Assembly: GCF_900167945.1 (NCBI RefSeq)
Contig: NZ_FUZA01000009.1
Span: 115,787-179,786 of the forward strand
From: Dyadobacter psychrophilus
Lineage (GTDB): Bacteria; Bacteroidota; Bacteroidia; Cytophagales; Spirosomataceae
Direction of reading: 5' to 3'
DNA length: 64,000 bases
Part shown: piece after piece, positions 33,774 through 42,614 of the stretch
Layout of the letters: every line of letters begins with the position of its first letter
Position numbering within the stretch: position 1 is the stretch's first letter
Program-made: the position numbers and the translations under genes
The notes under the pieces: model-generated
What the model was told of the DNA's origin: nothing
Seen by the model: the letters and a program-made list of their open reading frames with translations, nothing else
The model's database searches: none

Positions 33774-35114
33774 TTAATTGATACGCATTTTCGCCCAATA
33801 CGGTTTTGAAACAGTTTTATCCGGGAACACAGCAGTAATCTCATATTGCCCTGCTGCCAGGCTCGCCGGCAAAACATATTTGCCGACCGGATAGCTTACG
33901 CCCGCCGTTGCCCAGTTTACGACAGCCAATGCTGGTTTCAGGTCAATGGTTGTCGAACCACTTTTTAGACGTAAAACGGGCAGCTTGTTCACATCAAAAT
34001 TCGTGTTGGAAGAGCCATATTCCACGGGAGATGGTTTTGCATAAAAAGTATCCCCTTTTTTAAAGGTTAATGGTGCTGTATTTCTGATTAAGGCCTGCAT
34101 TAATTCGCCTTTCCAAACGGATTCGATGGATTTCGAAGCCACATTAGAAACATAAATGGCGCCCTCGCCAATTTGCTTTTCACCTTCGTGGAAGGTTAGG
34201 AGATATGATCCTTCGGCGATGTTGGCAGGAAACTTTTCAAGATTTAAGCTTGTCGGACTGAGAAATTTCAATGAAGCCGTTGCGGGCGTTGTCACAAAAT
34301 CACTGGTAAATTTGACGGTGTATTTCGAAGTTGAAATAAAATAGCCGCCGCTTACGAAAACAGAGTCCTTGGTAGAATATACAAATTTAGAATCCGGAAT
34401 TCTGGAAAATGGCTCTCCACGGGTAAATGTTAATCCTTCAAAAACAATCGGATCTTTATCTGCAAAGAGGATTTCGACTTTGATAGGATCGGCCCCTACC
34501 AACTTGTCAATGTTTTCAAACGTGATATTTTCCTGGTTTTGATAGTAAGTCGTTTGGGTAGAAAAACCAGTTTTTGCATTTGTAGCCTTAATCACCGGTG
34601 GTGTCTGCCCGGGACGCGAAGGAATTGTCCCTACTCCCGAAACAAACTTGAATGGTGACTTAAAACCATTGGTATTGATCGTAATAGCCTTGGTTAGCAG
34701 CTCCACTTTGGGTGCGCCTGCGATTTCAAAATAGACCGTGAATAAACCGGCAAATTTATCTTCCTTATCACGCAATGTAAATGACAGCGGCTGATTTCCC
34801 TTGAAATTATATGTGATTGTGCTGTCCGCGGTAGGTTTCCCGAGACTGTCGATCAGAACCACATTTTTGTTCAACGACATTTTTACCTCTGCGGAGTTAC
34901 TCAAATAAGATTCGGGCAAGCTGATCTGATAATTTTTCGTAACAGAATCGAATGCGATCTTTTCAGAGCCAGGCACATCGAATGACCTCAAAAATTGGAT
35001 CGGAGTGTATGGCTGGTCTGTATCCGGGTCAGGGCCAACATCTTTCGAATCTTTTTTACAGTTAGATAAACATGTAACGGATATAAATAGTAGTAGGAAT
35101 GTGAATTTTCTCAT
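33774..35114 (-). CDS. Large surface lipoprotein with repeated beta domains
   Basis: A predicted lipoprotein of about 446 residues. The signal peptide ends in LSNC, followed by KKDSKD, an acidic linker and several beta-rich segments of about 90 residues that look like Ig- or TIG-type modules (for example SPTSLNLEKFPANIAEGSYLLTF). No catalytic motif is seen. Such proteins often sit on the outer-membrane surface of Bacteroidota, and the acidic-linker start is compatible with surface export, which is inference. An upstream ATG at 35129 exists; 35114 gives the cleaner signal. Confidence 0.65.
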   Translation of the reverse strand: MRKFTFLLLFISVTCLSNCKKDSKDVGPDPDTDQPYTPIQFLRSFDVPGSEKIAFDSVTKNYQISLPESYLSNSAEVKMSLNKNVVLIDSLGKPTADSTITYNFKGNQPLSFTLRDKEDKFAGLFTVYFEIAGAPKVELLTKAITINTNGFKSPFKFVSGVGTIPSRPGQTPPVIKATNAKTGFSTQTTYYQNQENITFENIDKLVGADPIKVEILFADKDPIVFEGLTFTRGEPFSRIPDSKFVYSTKDSVFVSGGYFISTSKYTVKFTSDFVTTPATASLKFLSPTSLNLEKFPANIAEGSYLLTFHEGEKQIGEGAIYVSNVASKSIESVWKGELMQALIRNTAPLTFKKGDTFYAKPSPVEYGSSNTNFDVNKLPVLRLKSGSTTIDLKPALAVVNWATAGVSYPVGKYVLPASLAAGQYEITAVFPDKTVSKPYWAKMRIN

Positions 35115-35161
35115 AACAAATAAAGGCATGCTAAATAATAACGCTCAAAAGCGTCAAAATA

Positions 35162-36928
35162 TTAGTATCCGATGCTGGTATCATCGCCTCTGGGATCCGA
35201 ACCACCTTCTAGCGAGCCATCAGGGAGTACAAGTATGCAGTCCATACGCCCGATTGTATTGCGTTGCTGTTCAAGAATATAACCTTTATCCTGCAACTTT
35301 TTGATGGCGCCTTCTGAAAAAGCATTTGCTTCAAAAGTTGTTTTATCAGGAAGCCATTGATGATGAAATTTTAATGCATTAACAGATTGCTGCATGGTCA
35401 TACCGTGTTCCAGCACATTCAGGATGGTTTGGTAAACAGAGGTGATAATTGTGGATCCACCCGGCGTGCCAACTACCATCAGCAGCTTTCCGTCTTTCTC
35501 GATAATGGTTGGCGTCATGGACGACAGCATTCTTTTGCCCGGCGCAATGGCATTAGCCTTATTGCCGATCAGTCCGTACATGTTGGGAGCACCGGCTTTT
35601 ACACTGAAATCATCCATTTCATTGTTCATAAAAAAACCACCGCCTTTTACCACAACCCGGCTTCCATAGCCTCCATTTAGCGTTGTAGTGAGAGAAACGG
35701 CATTGCCTTCCTTGTCCACAATGGAGAAATGAGTGGTCTCCAAGCTTTCGTATCCAGGGAAAACACCGCCGCTAATGTCCTTACTGTCAGAGGCTTTATT
35801 CCAGTTGAAGTCACTCCAGCGATTGCTCAGATAATCTTTGCTGATCAGGGTCTCTACCGGAACCTTTACAAAATCCGGATCTCCCAGAAATTTGGCGCGG
35901 TCTGCATATACCCTGCGTTCAGCCTCGATCATCACCTGAATGGTGGAATCGCTGTGCCAGCCCCATTTTCGCAATGGATGCTGTTCGGTCAGGCGCATTA
36001 GCTGCAACAATGCAACACCGCCACTGGACGGAGGTGCCATCGTGATCACTTTATATTCCTTATAGTTTTCGGTAATCGTTTCACGCCATTGTGCCTTGTA
36101 ATCGGCCAGGTCCTTTTTGCTGATGATTCCTTCCTTATTTTTATTAATGTCTTTTACCAAACGCCTGGCCGTCTTGCCTTTATAGAAACCATCATGGCCC
36201 TTTTTTTGAATGCGGCGTAATACTTTACCCAAATCTTTCTGAACGAGCAAATCACCCGCAACCCAGTCTTTTCCGGTTGGATTGATAAAATATTTTGTGC
36301 CTGGATTTAGCTCCAACACGTCCTTTTTGACTGCATTAAGTCCACGCGCCTCACGTTCGGTTTGCACAACACCATTTTCAGCAAGATCAATAGCGGGCTG
36401 AATAAGCTGCTTCCAGGGCAGCTTTCCATGTTTTGCGTGTGCTTCTGCCATGCCCGCAACCGAGCCGGGAACGCCCGACGCCAACCGGCCCAGTATGCTG
36501 GATTTTGGGATCACATTGCCATCTTTATCCAGGTACATATCCGCATGGCCTTTTGCAGGTGCTTTTTCGCGAAAATCAATGCTGTAACTTTTGCCGGATT
36601 TATCTCTTAATACTAGAAATCCGCCGCCACCGAGATTTCCTGCCGAAGGATGAACAACGGCCAATGCGAATTGCACTGCAACGGCAGCATCTACTGCATT
36701 TCCGCCTGCTTTTAATATTTCAACACCAACTTTCGACGCTTCGGGATGGGCTGTTGCCACCATACCGTTTTTCGCAATAATGCCGGGGCGATCATTGAAA
36801 AATGGCTTCTGATTGGGGTCGTCGGAAAGGAACTGATAAAATCCGGTCGACTCCTTAACTGGCTTTTGAGCAGCCAGAAATCCCGGTAAAATACAGATTG
36901 TGAATGCTAGTTTGAGGCGTAATGTCAT
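35162..36928 (-). CDS. ggt: Gamma-glutamyltransferase
   Basis: Periplasmic N-terminal-nucleophile enzyme that transfers or hydrolyses the gamma-glutamyl group of glutathione and similar peptides. The proenzyme has a signal peptide (LAFTICILPGFLAAQ), the processing site ETTHFSIVDKEGNAVSLT with the threonine nucleophile, LSSMTPTI and GTPGGSTI for substrate binding. The frame is open 15 codons upstream to 36973, but the ATG at 36928 starts the signal peptide. Length of 588 residues matches the family. Confidence 0.95.
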   Translation of the reverse strand: MTLRLKLAFTICILPGFLAAQKPVKESTGFYQFLSDDPNQKPFFNDRPGIIAKNGMVATAHPEASKVGVEILKAGGNAVDAAVAVQFALAVVHPSAGNLGGGGFLVLRDKSGKSYSIDFREKAPAKGHADMYLDKDGNVIPKSSILGRLASGVPGSVAGMAEAHAKHGKLPWKQLIQPAIDLAENGVVQTEREARGLNAVKKDVLELNPGTKYFINPTGKDWVAGDLLVQKDLGKVLRRIQKKGHDGFYKGKTARRLVKDINKNKEGIISKKDLADYKAQWRETITENYKEYKVITMAPPSSGGVALLQLMRLTEQHPLRKWGWHSDSTIQVMIEAERRVYADRAKFLGDPDFVKVPVETLISKDYLSNRWSDFNWNKASDSKDISGGVFPGYESLETTHFSIVDKEGNAVSLTTTLNGGYGSRVVVKGGGFFMNNEMDDFSVKAGAPNMYGLIGNKANAIAPGKRMLSSMTPTIIEKDGKLLMVVGTPGGSTIITSVYQTILNVLEHGMTMQQSVNALKFHHQWLPDKTTFEANAFSEGAIKKLQDKGYILEQQRNTIGRMDCILVLPDGSLEGGSDPRGDDTSIGY

Positions 36929-37074
36929 TATAGGAGTGTTATAATTCAGTTTGTAATTTATCAAATCAATCACTTTATCTTGCCTTTTGTAACAATTTAT
37001 TTCTAAGCATGATACTTTAAACTTAACTTTTGGTTTGAAAGGATTTTGAAAGAGACATTATATCCGACGGCGCT

Positions 37075-38316
37075 ATGAAATTTTTACGGCAGGTTTTAGA
37101 AAGTTTCCGATTCGCCTGGCAGGCGCTCAAATCCAACATTACCAGGACAATCTTGTCTTTATTGGGCGTAACTGTCGGCATTTTTGCTATTGTTGCCGTT
37201 TTTACCATTGTCGATTCCCTGGAACGCAGCATTAAGGATAGTATGAGCTTCATCGGCGATAAGGTTATTTACGTTCAAAAGTGGCCGTGGGGCTTCGGAG
37301 GCGAATATCAATGGTGGAAATACTTTCAATGGCCTGAGCCGACTTACGCAGAATACAAATTCCTTTACGAAAATCTGGAAAGTGCCAGCGCCGTAGCTGT
37401 AATGGATTTTCGGGGAAGCACCACCTTAAAAAATGGCTCAAACAGCATTGTGGCCCAGATTCAGGGTGTTTCTTATGAGTACAATCAAATTTCAGATATT
37501 CCCATCCAGGACGGGCGTTATTTTATCCCTCTTGAAACCAATAATGCGCGTAATGTTGCCATTGTGGGAGCAGATATAGCCGGGGCTCTCTTTCCCGGGC
37601 AGGATGCGGTGGGGAAAACATTCAAACTGGCAGGAAATAAATTTACAATTGTTGGCGTACAGGTCCGCAAGGGCGAAAGTCTTGTGGATTTCGGCGGAAG
37701 CCCGGACAAGAACTGTATTATCCCGTTTGCTTCTTTTTCGAAGCTGTTTCAATCCGGCCGCCGCAGTGCCGATATTGTGGTCAAAGGATATCCCGAAGAT
37801 GAGGGGATGAAAGAGGTTGAAGCAGAAATTACGGGCTTAATGCGAACGAAAAGAGGCATCAAGCCGCGTGACGGCAGCAATTTTTCATTAAACCGTCCCG
37901 AAGCAGCGGCCGAAGCGATAGGCCAGCTTTTTGCTGTTTTAACCATTGCAGGCTGGGTGATTGGCAGTTTTTCGATCCTGGTAGGAGGGTTTGGAATCGC
38001 CAACATCATGTTCGTTTCCGTAAAAGAAAGGACGAACCTGATCGGCATTCAAAAGTCGTTGGGCGCGAAAAATTATTCAATTCTGTTCCAGTTCCTTTTT
38101 GAAGCGGTTATGCTGAGTCTCGTCGGGGGTTTGGTGGGTATTTTTTTAGTGTTTCTCCTATCATTCATGCCTATGGGCTCACTGGAAATCCTACTTACGC
38201 CGGGTAACATTATCCTTGGTCTGGGGGTTTCGAGCATCATTGGCGTATTATCCGGAATTGTGCCCGCAATGCTCGCAGCGCGCATGGACCCCGTTATCGC
38301 AATTCGGGCAAAATAA
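37075..38316 (+). CDS. ABC transporter permease, MacB/FtsX type
   Basis: Inner-membrane permease of 413 residues. An N-terminal helix (RTILSLLGVTVGIFAIVAVF) is followed by a periplasmic MacB-type domain of about 230 residues, then three C-terminal helices typical of FtsX, including GFGIANIMFVSVKERTNLIGIQKSLGAK. Such proteins work as mechanotransmitters coupled to a cytoplasmic ATPase, exporting lipoproteins, peptides or drugs. No ATPase gene is adjacent, so the partner is encoded elsewhere. Confidence 0.93.
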   Translation: MKFLRQVLESFRFAWQALKSNITRTILSLLGVTVGIFAIVAVFTIVDSLERSIKDSMSFIGDKVIYVQKWPWGFGGEYQWWKYFQWPEPTYAEYKFLYENLESASAVAVMDFRGSTTLKNGSNSIVAQIQGVSYEYNQISDIPIQDGRYFIPLETNNARNVAIVGADIAGALFPGQDAVGKTFKLAGNKFTIVGVQVRKGESLVDFGGSPDKNCIIPFASFSKLFQSGRRSADIVVKGYPEDEGMKEVEAEITGLMRTKRGIKPRDGSNFSLNRPEAAAEAIGQLFAVLTIAGWVIGSFSILVGGFGIANIMFVSVKERTNLIGIQKSLGAKNYSILFQFLFEAVMLSLVGGLVGIFLVFLLSFMPMGSLEILLTPGNIILGLGVSSIIGVLSGIVPAMLAARMDPVIAIRAK

Positions 38317-38382
38317 TATTTAGGATTAATCAATCTGTTTTGCGAAGTTCGCTGCTATCAATAAACACAGAAAAACACTGCT

Positions 38383-38832
38383 ATGCGTAAATGGGTCATA
38401 TTTGCCATATTTCTGGCCATTATTTTCGGAATTCTTTATTACCTCACGTTTGGCTATTACAGCGAAGGAAAGCGCGGAGGTTTCATCACAAAATTGAGCA
38501 ACAAAGGTTATTTGTTCAAAACATATGAAGGCGAGCTGCGAATGGGCGGCCTTTACGAAGGTGACGGAACTATGAACTCCTCGGAATGGGTGTTTTCAGT
38601 AAGCGCCAAAAATAAAGATGCCATTGCAAAGCTCGAAGAAGCGATCAAAAACGGGCAACGTGTTTCATTGACTTATGAGGAAAAATTCTTTACACTGCCC
38701 TGGAATGGCGATACCAAATATTTCGTGACCAATGTGGAAGTGCTGGAAAACGTACGTTCGAACCAATTGCCTCAGCCACCGCCATCAAACTTGCCCGCAC
38801 CGACGGATATTGATACGAATAAGGTTCTCTAG
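38383..38832 (+). CDS. Single-pass membrane protein of unknown function
   Basis: A 149-residue protein with an N-terminal membrane helix (WVIFAIFLAIIFGILYYLTF) and a soluble domain containing SEGKRGGFITKLSNKGYLFKTYEGEL and GDTKYFVTNVEVLE, then a proline-rich tail. This pattern is conserved in Bacteroidota, where the family often carries the misleading name '6-phosphogluconate dehydrogenase' (from memory); no dehydrogenase motif is present. The soluble part probably faces the periplasm. It precedes the 26-bp inverted repeat. Confidence 0.75.
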   Translation: MRKWVIFAIFLAIIFGILYYLTFGYYSEGKRGGFITKLSNKGYLFKTYEGELRMGGLYEGDGTMNSSEWVFSVSAKNKDAIAKLEEAIKNGQRVSLTYEEKFFTLPWNGDTKYFVTNVEVLENVRSNQLPQPPPSNLPAPTDIDTNKVL

Positions 38833-38897
38833 CCCCTAAATCTCCTAAAGGGGACTTTACTTTTCAAATGCAAAGTCCCCTTTAGGAGATTTAGGGG
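38833..38897. repeat. Perfect 26-bp inverted repeat, terminator or REP-like element
   Basis: Arms at 38833-38858 and 38872-38897 are perfectly complementary over 26 bases (starting CCCCTAAATCTCC and ending AGATTTAGGGG), with a 13-base spacer ACTTTTCAAATGC. It lies between two convergent genes, starting one base after a stop codon. It could serve as a bidirectional terminator, but its length and perfection are beyond the other terminators here, and similar CCCCTAAA-type palindromes are known to me as dispersed repeats in Bacteroidota genomes. Confidence 0.85.
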
Positions 38898-38913
38898 AAA
38901 TACCGTCGGAGGC

Positions 38914-39249
38914 CTAGCCCCCCGCCTTTTTTGCCTTATAACCCTTCCCGACCAGCCAGTTTATTACCTTATCGCGGTGATCACCCTGGATTTGCACTTC
39001 CTGATCTTTCACAGTTCCTCCGCTTCCGCAAAGAGCCTTTAATTGTTTGCCCAATGCTTCCATATCTGCATTGGTTCCGATAAATCCTTTCACGATAGTG
39101 ATCACTTTTCCACCGCCTTTGCGGTCCAGCCAGATCCTGAGATCCTGCTGTGCGGGTGGTAATGTATCCGGTTCGTCGGCCCCGGAATCGTTGTATTCGA
39201 AATCAGGGTTTGTGGAATAAATGACTCCTGTGCGGTTCTTTTTTGACAT
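38914..39249 (-). CDS. SUI1/YciH-type translation factor homologue
   Basis: A 111-residue homologue of eukaryotic initiation factor 1. After an acidic N-terminal tail the SUI1 core runs from LRIWLDRKGGGKVITIVKGF to GDHRDKVINWLVGKGYKAKKAG, including the GTVKD and GDHRD segments expected for the family. Bacterial members are thought to influence initiation fidelity but are dispensable where tested. Its start codon overlaps the lipid kinase stop by one base, so translation is likely coupled. It is the last gene of a three-gene set. Confidence 0.93.
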   Translation of the reverse strand: MSKKNRTGVIYSTNPDFEYNDSGADEPDTLPPAQQDLRIWLDRKGGGKVITIVKGFIGTNADMEALGKQLKALCGSGGTVKDQEVQIQGDHRDKVINWLVGKGYKAKKAGG

Positions 39250-40127
39250 CAGACAATTACTCGCAGGCTCTGCGGTTTAATTTTAACTTCTATCCTTGTT
39301 GTGTCCAGCTGAAAAGGCTCGCCGTCATAATGTATCATCGGCGGCACTTGCGTCTCGACCACGGCTTCGGTCATATGCTGGTAATCAATGTAACGCGAAG
39401 CCTTCATCTGCTTGGTAAAAAGTTGATATGCCAAAGACGTGCCATACCATTTCGGAAATGGTTTTATGGTGCAAACGTCCAGCAAACCATCCTGTAAACT
39501 GGCCTGAGGCGCTACCCAGGCATTATTTCCGAACTGACCCGCATTGGCAAATGACAATGAAAACGCATCTGTTTCCACACCATTCAGCTTAAAACGCTGC
39601 GGTTTGTAATTCCAATAGGATTGAAACGAAACATTAACATAGGTAGCTAATCCGCGCTGGCTTTGCTGGCTGAACAAATGCCCTACATAGGCGTCAAAGC
39701 CCATTCCGGCAGTGCAGAAGAAGGGGATGTCATTGATTTGAGCGCTATCGATGGTGGTTATTTTTCCTTCAAAAAGCCGCGTTAATGATGCTTCCAATGT
39801 AAGTGGAATTCCGAGGTGACGCGCCAACCCGTTGCCGGAACCGAGCGGAATAATACCGATAGGTTGCTCCGTATTCACAAGTGGTTGTGCAATCTCATTG
39901 ACCGTCCCGTCGCCGCCCACGGCTACAATGGCCTTCCAGGGCTGTAAATCGAGATTTTCTCTGACCAATGTTGTCGCGTGCGCCCTTTCTTCTGTGAAAA
40001 GCATCGTCACTTCTGCCCCGAATTTCTTGGCGAACGAGTCGATCGTTTTTTTTACCTCGCCGGTATTTCTCCCAATCGAAGTGCCGGAGTTTGGGTTTAA
40101 TATAAACAGGAATGAAGGCTTGTTCAC
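39249..40127 (-). CDS. YegS/DagK-type lipid kinase
   Basis: Diacylglycerol kinase-family protein of 292 residues that phosphorylates a membrane lipid with ATP. The nucleotide-binding loops LNPNSGT near residue 12 and VGGDGTVNEIAQPL near residue 70, plus IPLGSGNGLARHLGIP near 95, are intact, and the C-terminal beta domain includes QASLQDGLLDVCTIKPF. The start codon is GTG, 3 bases after the stop of a 39-residue membrane protein gene. The lipid substrate cannot be deduced. Confidence 0.9.
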   Translation of the reverse strand: MNKPSFLFILNPNSGTSIGRNTGEVKKTIDSFAKKFGAEVTMLFTEERAHATTLVRENLDLQPWKAIVAVGGDGTVNEIAQPLVNTEQPIGIIPLGSGNGLARHLGIPLTLEASLTRLFEGKITTIDSAQINDIPFFCTAGMGFDAYVGHLFSQQSQRGLATYVNVSFQSYWNYKPQRFKLNGVETDAFSLSFANAGQFGNNAWVAPQASLQDGLLDVCTIKPFPKWYGTSLAYQLFTKQMKASRYIDYQHMTEAVVETQVPPMIHYDGEPFQLDTTRIEVKIKPQSLRVIV

Positions 40128-40130
40128 AGG

Positions 40131-40250
40131 TCAGGCGAAGAATAGGAACAAAATGAGCAGAAAAACGACAATGAATAGATAATAAAGGCCGTCTATAAAC
40201 GGATATTTCTGACGGTCAAGCTTTTTAAATATATCGTCGAACTTACTCAT
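40131..40250 (-). CDS. 39-residue single-pass membrane protein
   Basis: A small gene not captured by length cut-offs. The protein begins MSKFDDIFKKLDRQKYPFID and continues with the helix GLYYLFIVVFLLILFLFFA at its extreme C-terminus. It therefore has a charged cytoplasmic head of about 20 residues and one membrane helix. Its TGA is 3 bases before the GTG of the lipid kinase gene, which strongly supports translation and coupling. Function is unknown; a membrane anchor or regulator for the kinase is plausible. Confidence 0.65.
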   Translation of the reverse strand: MSKFDDIFKKLDRQKYPFIDGLYYLFIVVFLLILFLFFA

Positions 40251-40352
40251 TCTGATATTTCTGATTTGGATTTTTCGTTTTGCAGCCGCTTCCCTTATTT
40301 CTTTCGCGTATATTTAAAATCAGGAAACGATTTACAAAAATCCGCAAAAATT

Positions 40353-40787
40353 ATGAGAAACCGGCTCTTCACGCTCATCCTGATCCTGATTTCGCTTTTT
40401 GCAAAAGCGCAGTCTTCCAAAGATAAAGAAACGATTTACGGAACTATGGACAGGCAAATGGCCGATTGGAACCGCGGCGACATTGATTCGTTCATGAACG
40501 GCTATTGGGAATCCGACTCATTAATGTTTGTCGGAAAAGCAGGCATAACGTACGGCTACAAAGCGACGCACGAAGGTTACCTGAAACGCTATCCCGATCG
40601 GGCGACGATGGGAACATTAAAATTTACTTACTTAAATCTCACATTCCCAGGAAAGGACGTGGCATTTCTGGTAGGGAAATTCCATTTGACCAGGCCGGAA
40701 AAAGGGGATCTGGAAGGACATTACACTTTACTCTGGAAAAAAATAAAAGGCAAGTGGCTTGTAGTCTGCGACCACACCAGTGGATAA
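40353..40787 (+). CDS. Secreted NTF2/SnoaL-like protein (DUF4440 type)
   Basis: Exported 144-residue protein of the NTF2-like superfamily. A signal peptide (LFTLILILISLFAKAQ) is followed by the cone-shaped fold, recognisable by the helix IYGTMDRQMADWNRGDIDSFMNGYW and the strand LEGHYTLLWKKIKGKWLVVCDHTSG. Close relatives include DUF4440 proteins, where the cavity binds small ligands or has isomerase activity; the role here is unknown. The frame is open to 40266, but the ATG at 40353 gives the signal peptide. Confidence 0.85.
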   Translation: MRNRLFTLILILISLFAKAQSSKDKETIYGTMDRQMADWNRGDIDSFMNGYWESDSLMFVGKAGITYGYKATHEGYLKRYPDRATMGTLKFTYLNLTFPGKDVAFLVGKFHLTRPEKGDLEGHYTLLWKKIKGKWLVVCDHTSG

Positions 40788-40823
40788 AAAAATTGCCCGG
40801 GCTTTAAAGCCAGGGCAATTTTT
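40788..40823. terminator. Bidirectional terminator between NTF2-like and lipocalin-like genes
   Basis: AAAAATTGCCCGGGCTTT pairs with AAAGCCAGGGCAATTTTT with one mismatch, giving an almost loopless 18-base-pair palindrome flanked by A and T runs. It directly follows the plus-strand stop and precedes the end of the convergent gene. Confidence 0.75.
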
Positions 40824-40837
40824 GAATTGGAATAATA

Positions 40838-41323
40838 TTACAGTCTTTTGAAAATCAGCAGTGCGTTTACTGCTGGTTTGGTCGTATCTGTTTGTGTATT
40901 CACTACAACGGTAAGATTTGTATCCGTTTGGGTTATTTTAAACTCCTGGCTGGTTGTTCCCCTGCTTAATGTCAGTTTGTCACCTGCCACTTTCCATTTT
41001 GCATCCGTTCCTACCGGAACGAACGGATCTATTGCGGTAACAGCAGAAGGGCAATCAGCGGTTGTAAGCGTGTTGTCCGGATTGAATGTCAGTTTCAGCT
41101 CTAAAATACAAGGAGCAACAGTTTGAATAAAGCTCAAAGCAGGGATCGTCGTTCCTGGTGTTTCAGGGGTTACCGCAGTTAATTGCCATCTGCCGACGAT
41201 TGGGTTCGTATCCTCTACCGGATCTGGTTCTTTATCGTCGTCGTCTTTGCAGGCTGTGACAACAAAAGCCATTAGCAGAAATGTTAGGAGTGTGAATTTG
41301 CTTAATACGGCGTAGATCTTCAT
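40838..41323 (-). CDS. Lipocalin-like lipoprotein
   Basis: Predicted lipoprotein of 161 residues. The signal peptide ends in VVTAC (Cys25), followed by a strongly acidic linker (KDDDDKEPDPVED) and a small beta-barrel pattern opening IVGRWQLTAV, the lipocalin GxW signature, with strands such as LKLTFNPDNTL and DAKWKVAGDKLTLS. The acidic linker directly after the lipidated cysteine is compatible with surface display. Ligand and function are unknown. Confidence 0.75.
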   Translation of the reverse strand: MKIYAVLSKFTLLTFLLMAFVVTACKDDDDKEPDPVEDTNPIVGRWQLTAVTPETPGTTIPALSFIQTVAPCILELKLTFNPDNTLTTADCPSAVTAIDPFVPVGTDAKWKVAGDKLTLSRGTTSQEFKITQTDTNLTVVVNTQTDTTKPAVNALLIFKRL

Positions 41324-41487
41324 AATCGGGAAGTAAAAGTTGGTTTAGTTTCGTATATCGTTAAGATTAACGTTCAAACATACTTCAAAAATGCTTTTGC
41401 AGAAAGTTTTTATGATTTAACGTTTCGGAATTAAGCAGTTAGGATCTGTAATGGACGTTACATGCCTGCATGCGTGCCAACGTTCTC

Positions 41488-42477
41488 TCAGTTCTTTTGT
41501 ATAAAAATGCGAAGCAAATCTTCCGCTGCTAAGTCGGGAAGCTCTTTTCCATCCCTAACATCCCGTTCCAGCGATTTTAATTTCATTACGATTTCAGGAT
41601 TTCCGTAAAACCGATCTTCTAAGGACTGTCTGATCCGGTCGTGCATCCAGTTCAGGTTTTGCTTCTGCCGGTTTTGATCAAAATAACCATTTTCCTTTGT
41701 TGTTTTTTCAAAAGCCTGGATCAGGTTCCAGATTTGCTCCATTCCTTTTTCTTCCAACGCAGAACATGAGAGCACTTCTGTCGCGCAACCTGACTCTGAT
41801 TTTGGAAACAAATGCAGCGCACTCTGATAAGTCGATACGGCCATGGCGGCTGCCTGCACATTGTCACCATCCGCTTTATTGACCGCGATAGCGTCCGCCA
41901 TTTCCATAATTCCCTTCTTGATTCCCTGCAATTCGTCGCCCGCGCCAGCCAGCATGAGCAGCAGAAAAAAGTCTGTAATGCCCTTAACTAATGTTTCAGA
42001 TTGTCCAACTCCGACAGTTTCGATCAAAATAACGTCATAACCGGCCGCTTCACAGAGCAACATGATCTCGCGGGTGCTTTTGGCAATCCCGCCCAGGAAC
42101 AAACCGGTTGCGGAAGGGCGAATGTAGGCCTTTGGGTTATGTGAAAGCTTCTCCATGGCCGTTTTGTCGCCCAAAATACTGCCTCGGGATTTCTGGCTGC
42201 TCGGATCGACGGCCAACACGGCCACACGCTTTCCTATGGAGGTTAAATAAGTGCCGAAAGACTCTATAAATGTACTTTTTCCTACACCCGGAACGCCGGT
42301 TATTCCAATGCGAAATGCATTGCCGGATTGAGCGAGGACTGCCTTAAGAATAGCTGACGCAAGTTCCTTATCTGCGGGTAACCTGCTTTCTGTCACGGTA
42401 ATGGCCTGGCTCAGCACAATCCGGTCGCCAGCGCGTATTCCGGCAATGTAATCTTCGATGGAAAGGCGCTGGCGCAT
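41488..42477 (-). CDS. meaB: Methylmalonyl-CoA mutase-associated GTPase MeaB
   Basis: G3E-family GTPase that loads and protects adenosylcobalamin in methylmalonyl-CoA mutase. The 329-residue protein has Walker A GVPGVGKST near residue 61, the metal-binding DPSSQKSRGSILGDKTAM (switch I region), ETVGVGQSE (G3 area) and NKADGD for guanine specificity. The mutase genes usually found alongside are not in the window, so the client is encoded elsewhere. It is divergent from the M1 aminopeptidase gene. Confidence 0.93.
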   Translation of the reverse strand: MRQRLSIEDYIAGIRAGDRIVLSQAITVTESRLPADKELASAILKAVLAQSGNAFRIGITGVPGVGKSTFIESFGTYLTSIGKRVAVLAVDPSSQKSRGSILGDKTAMEKLSHNPKAYIRPSATGLFLGGIAKSTREIMLLCEAAGYDVILIETVGVGQSETLVKGITDFFLLLMLAGAGDELQGIKKGIMEMADAIAVNKADGDNVQAAAMAVSTYQSALHLFPKSESGCATEVLSCSALEEKGMEQIWNLIQAFEKTTKENGYFDQNRQKQNLNWMHDRIRQSLEDRFYGNPEIVMKLKSLERDVRDGKELPDLAAEDLLRIFIQKN

Positions 42478-42614
42478 GGTTTATTTTAAGATAAAACCGG
42501 GAATCGGTTAAAGTAACTACCGGTTAGCAAAAATGAAACTTTTTATATTAAAAAAGGCGAAAAGCCGTATATTGCTCGTTTACAATCACATATTTTCAAT
42601 ATATAATCATTAGA

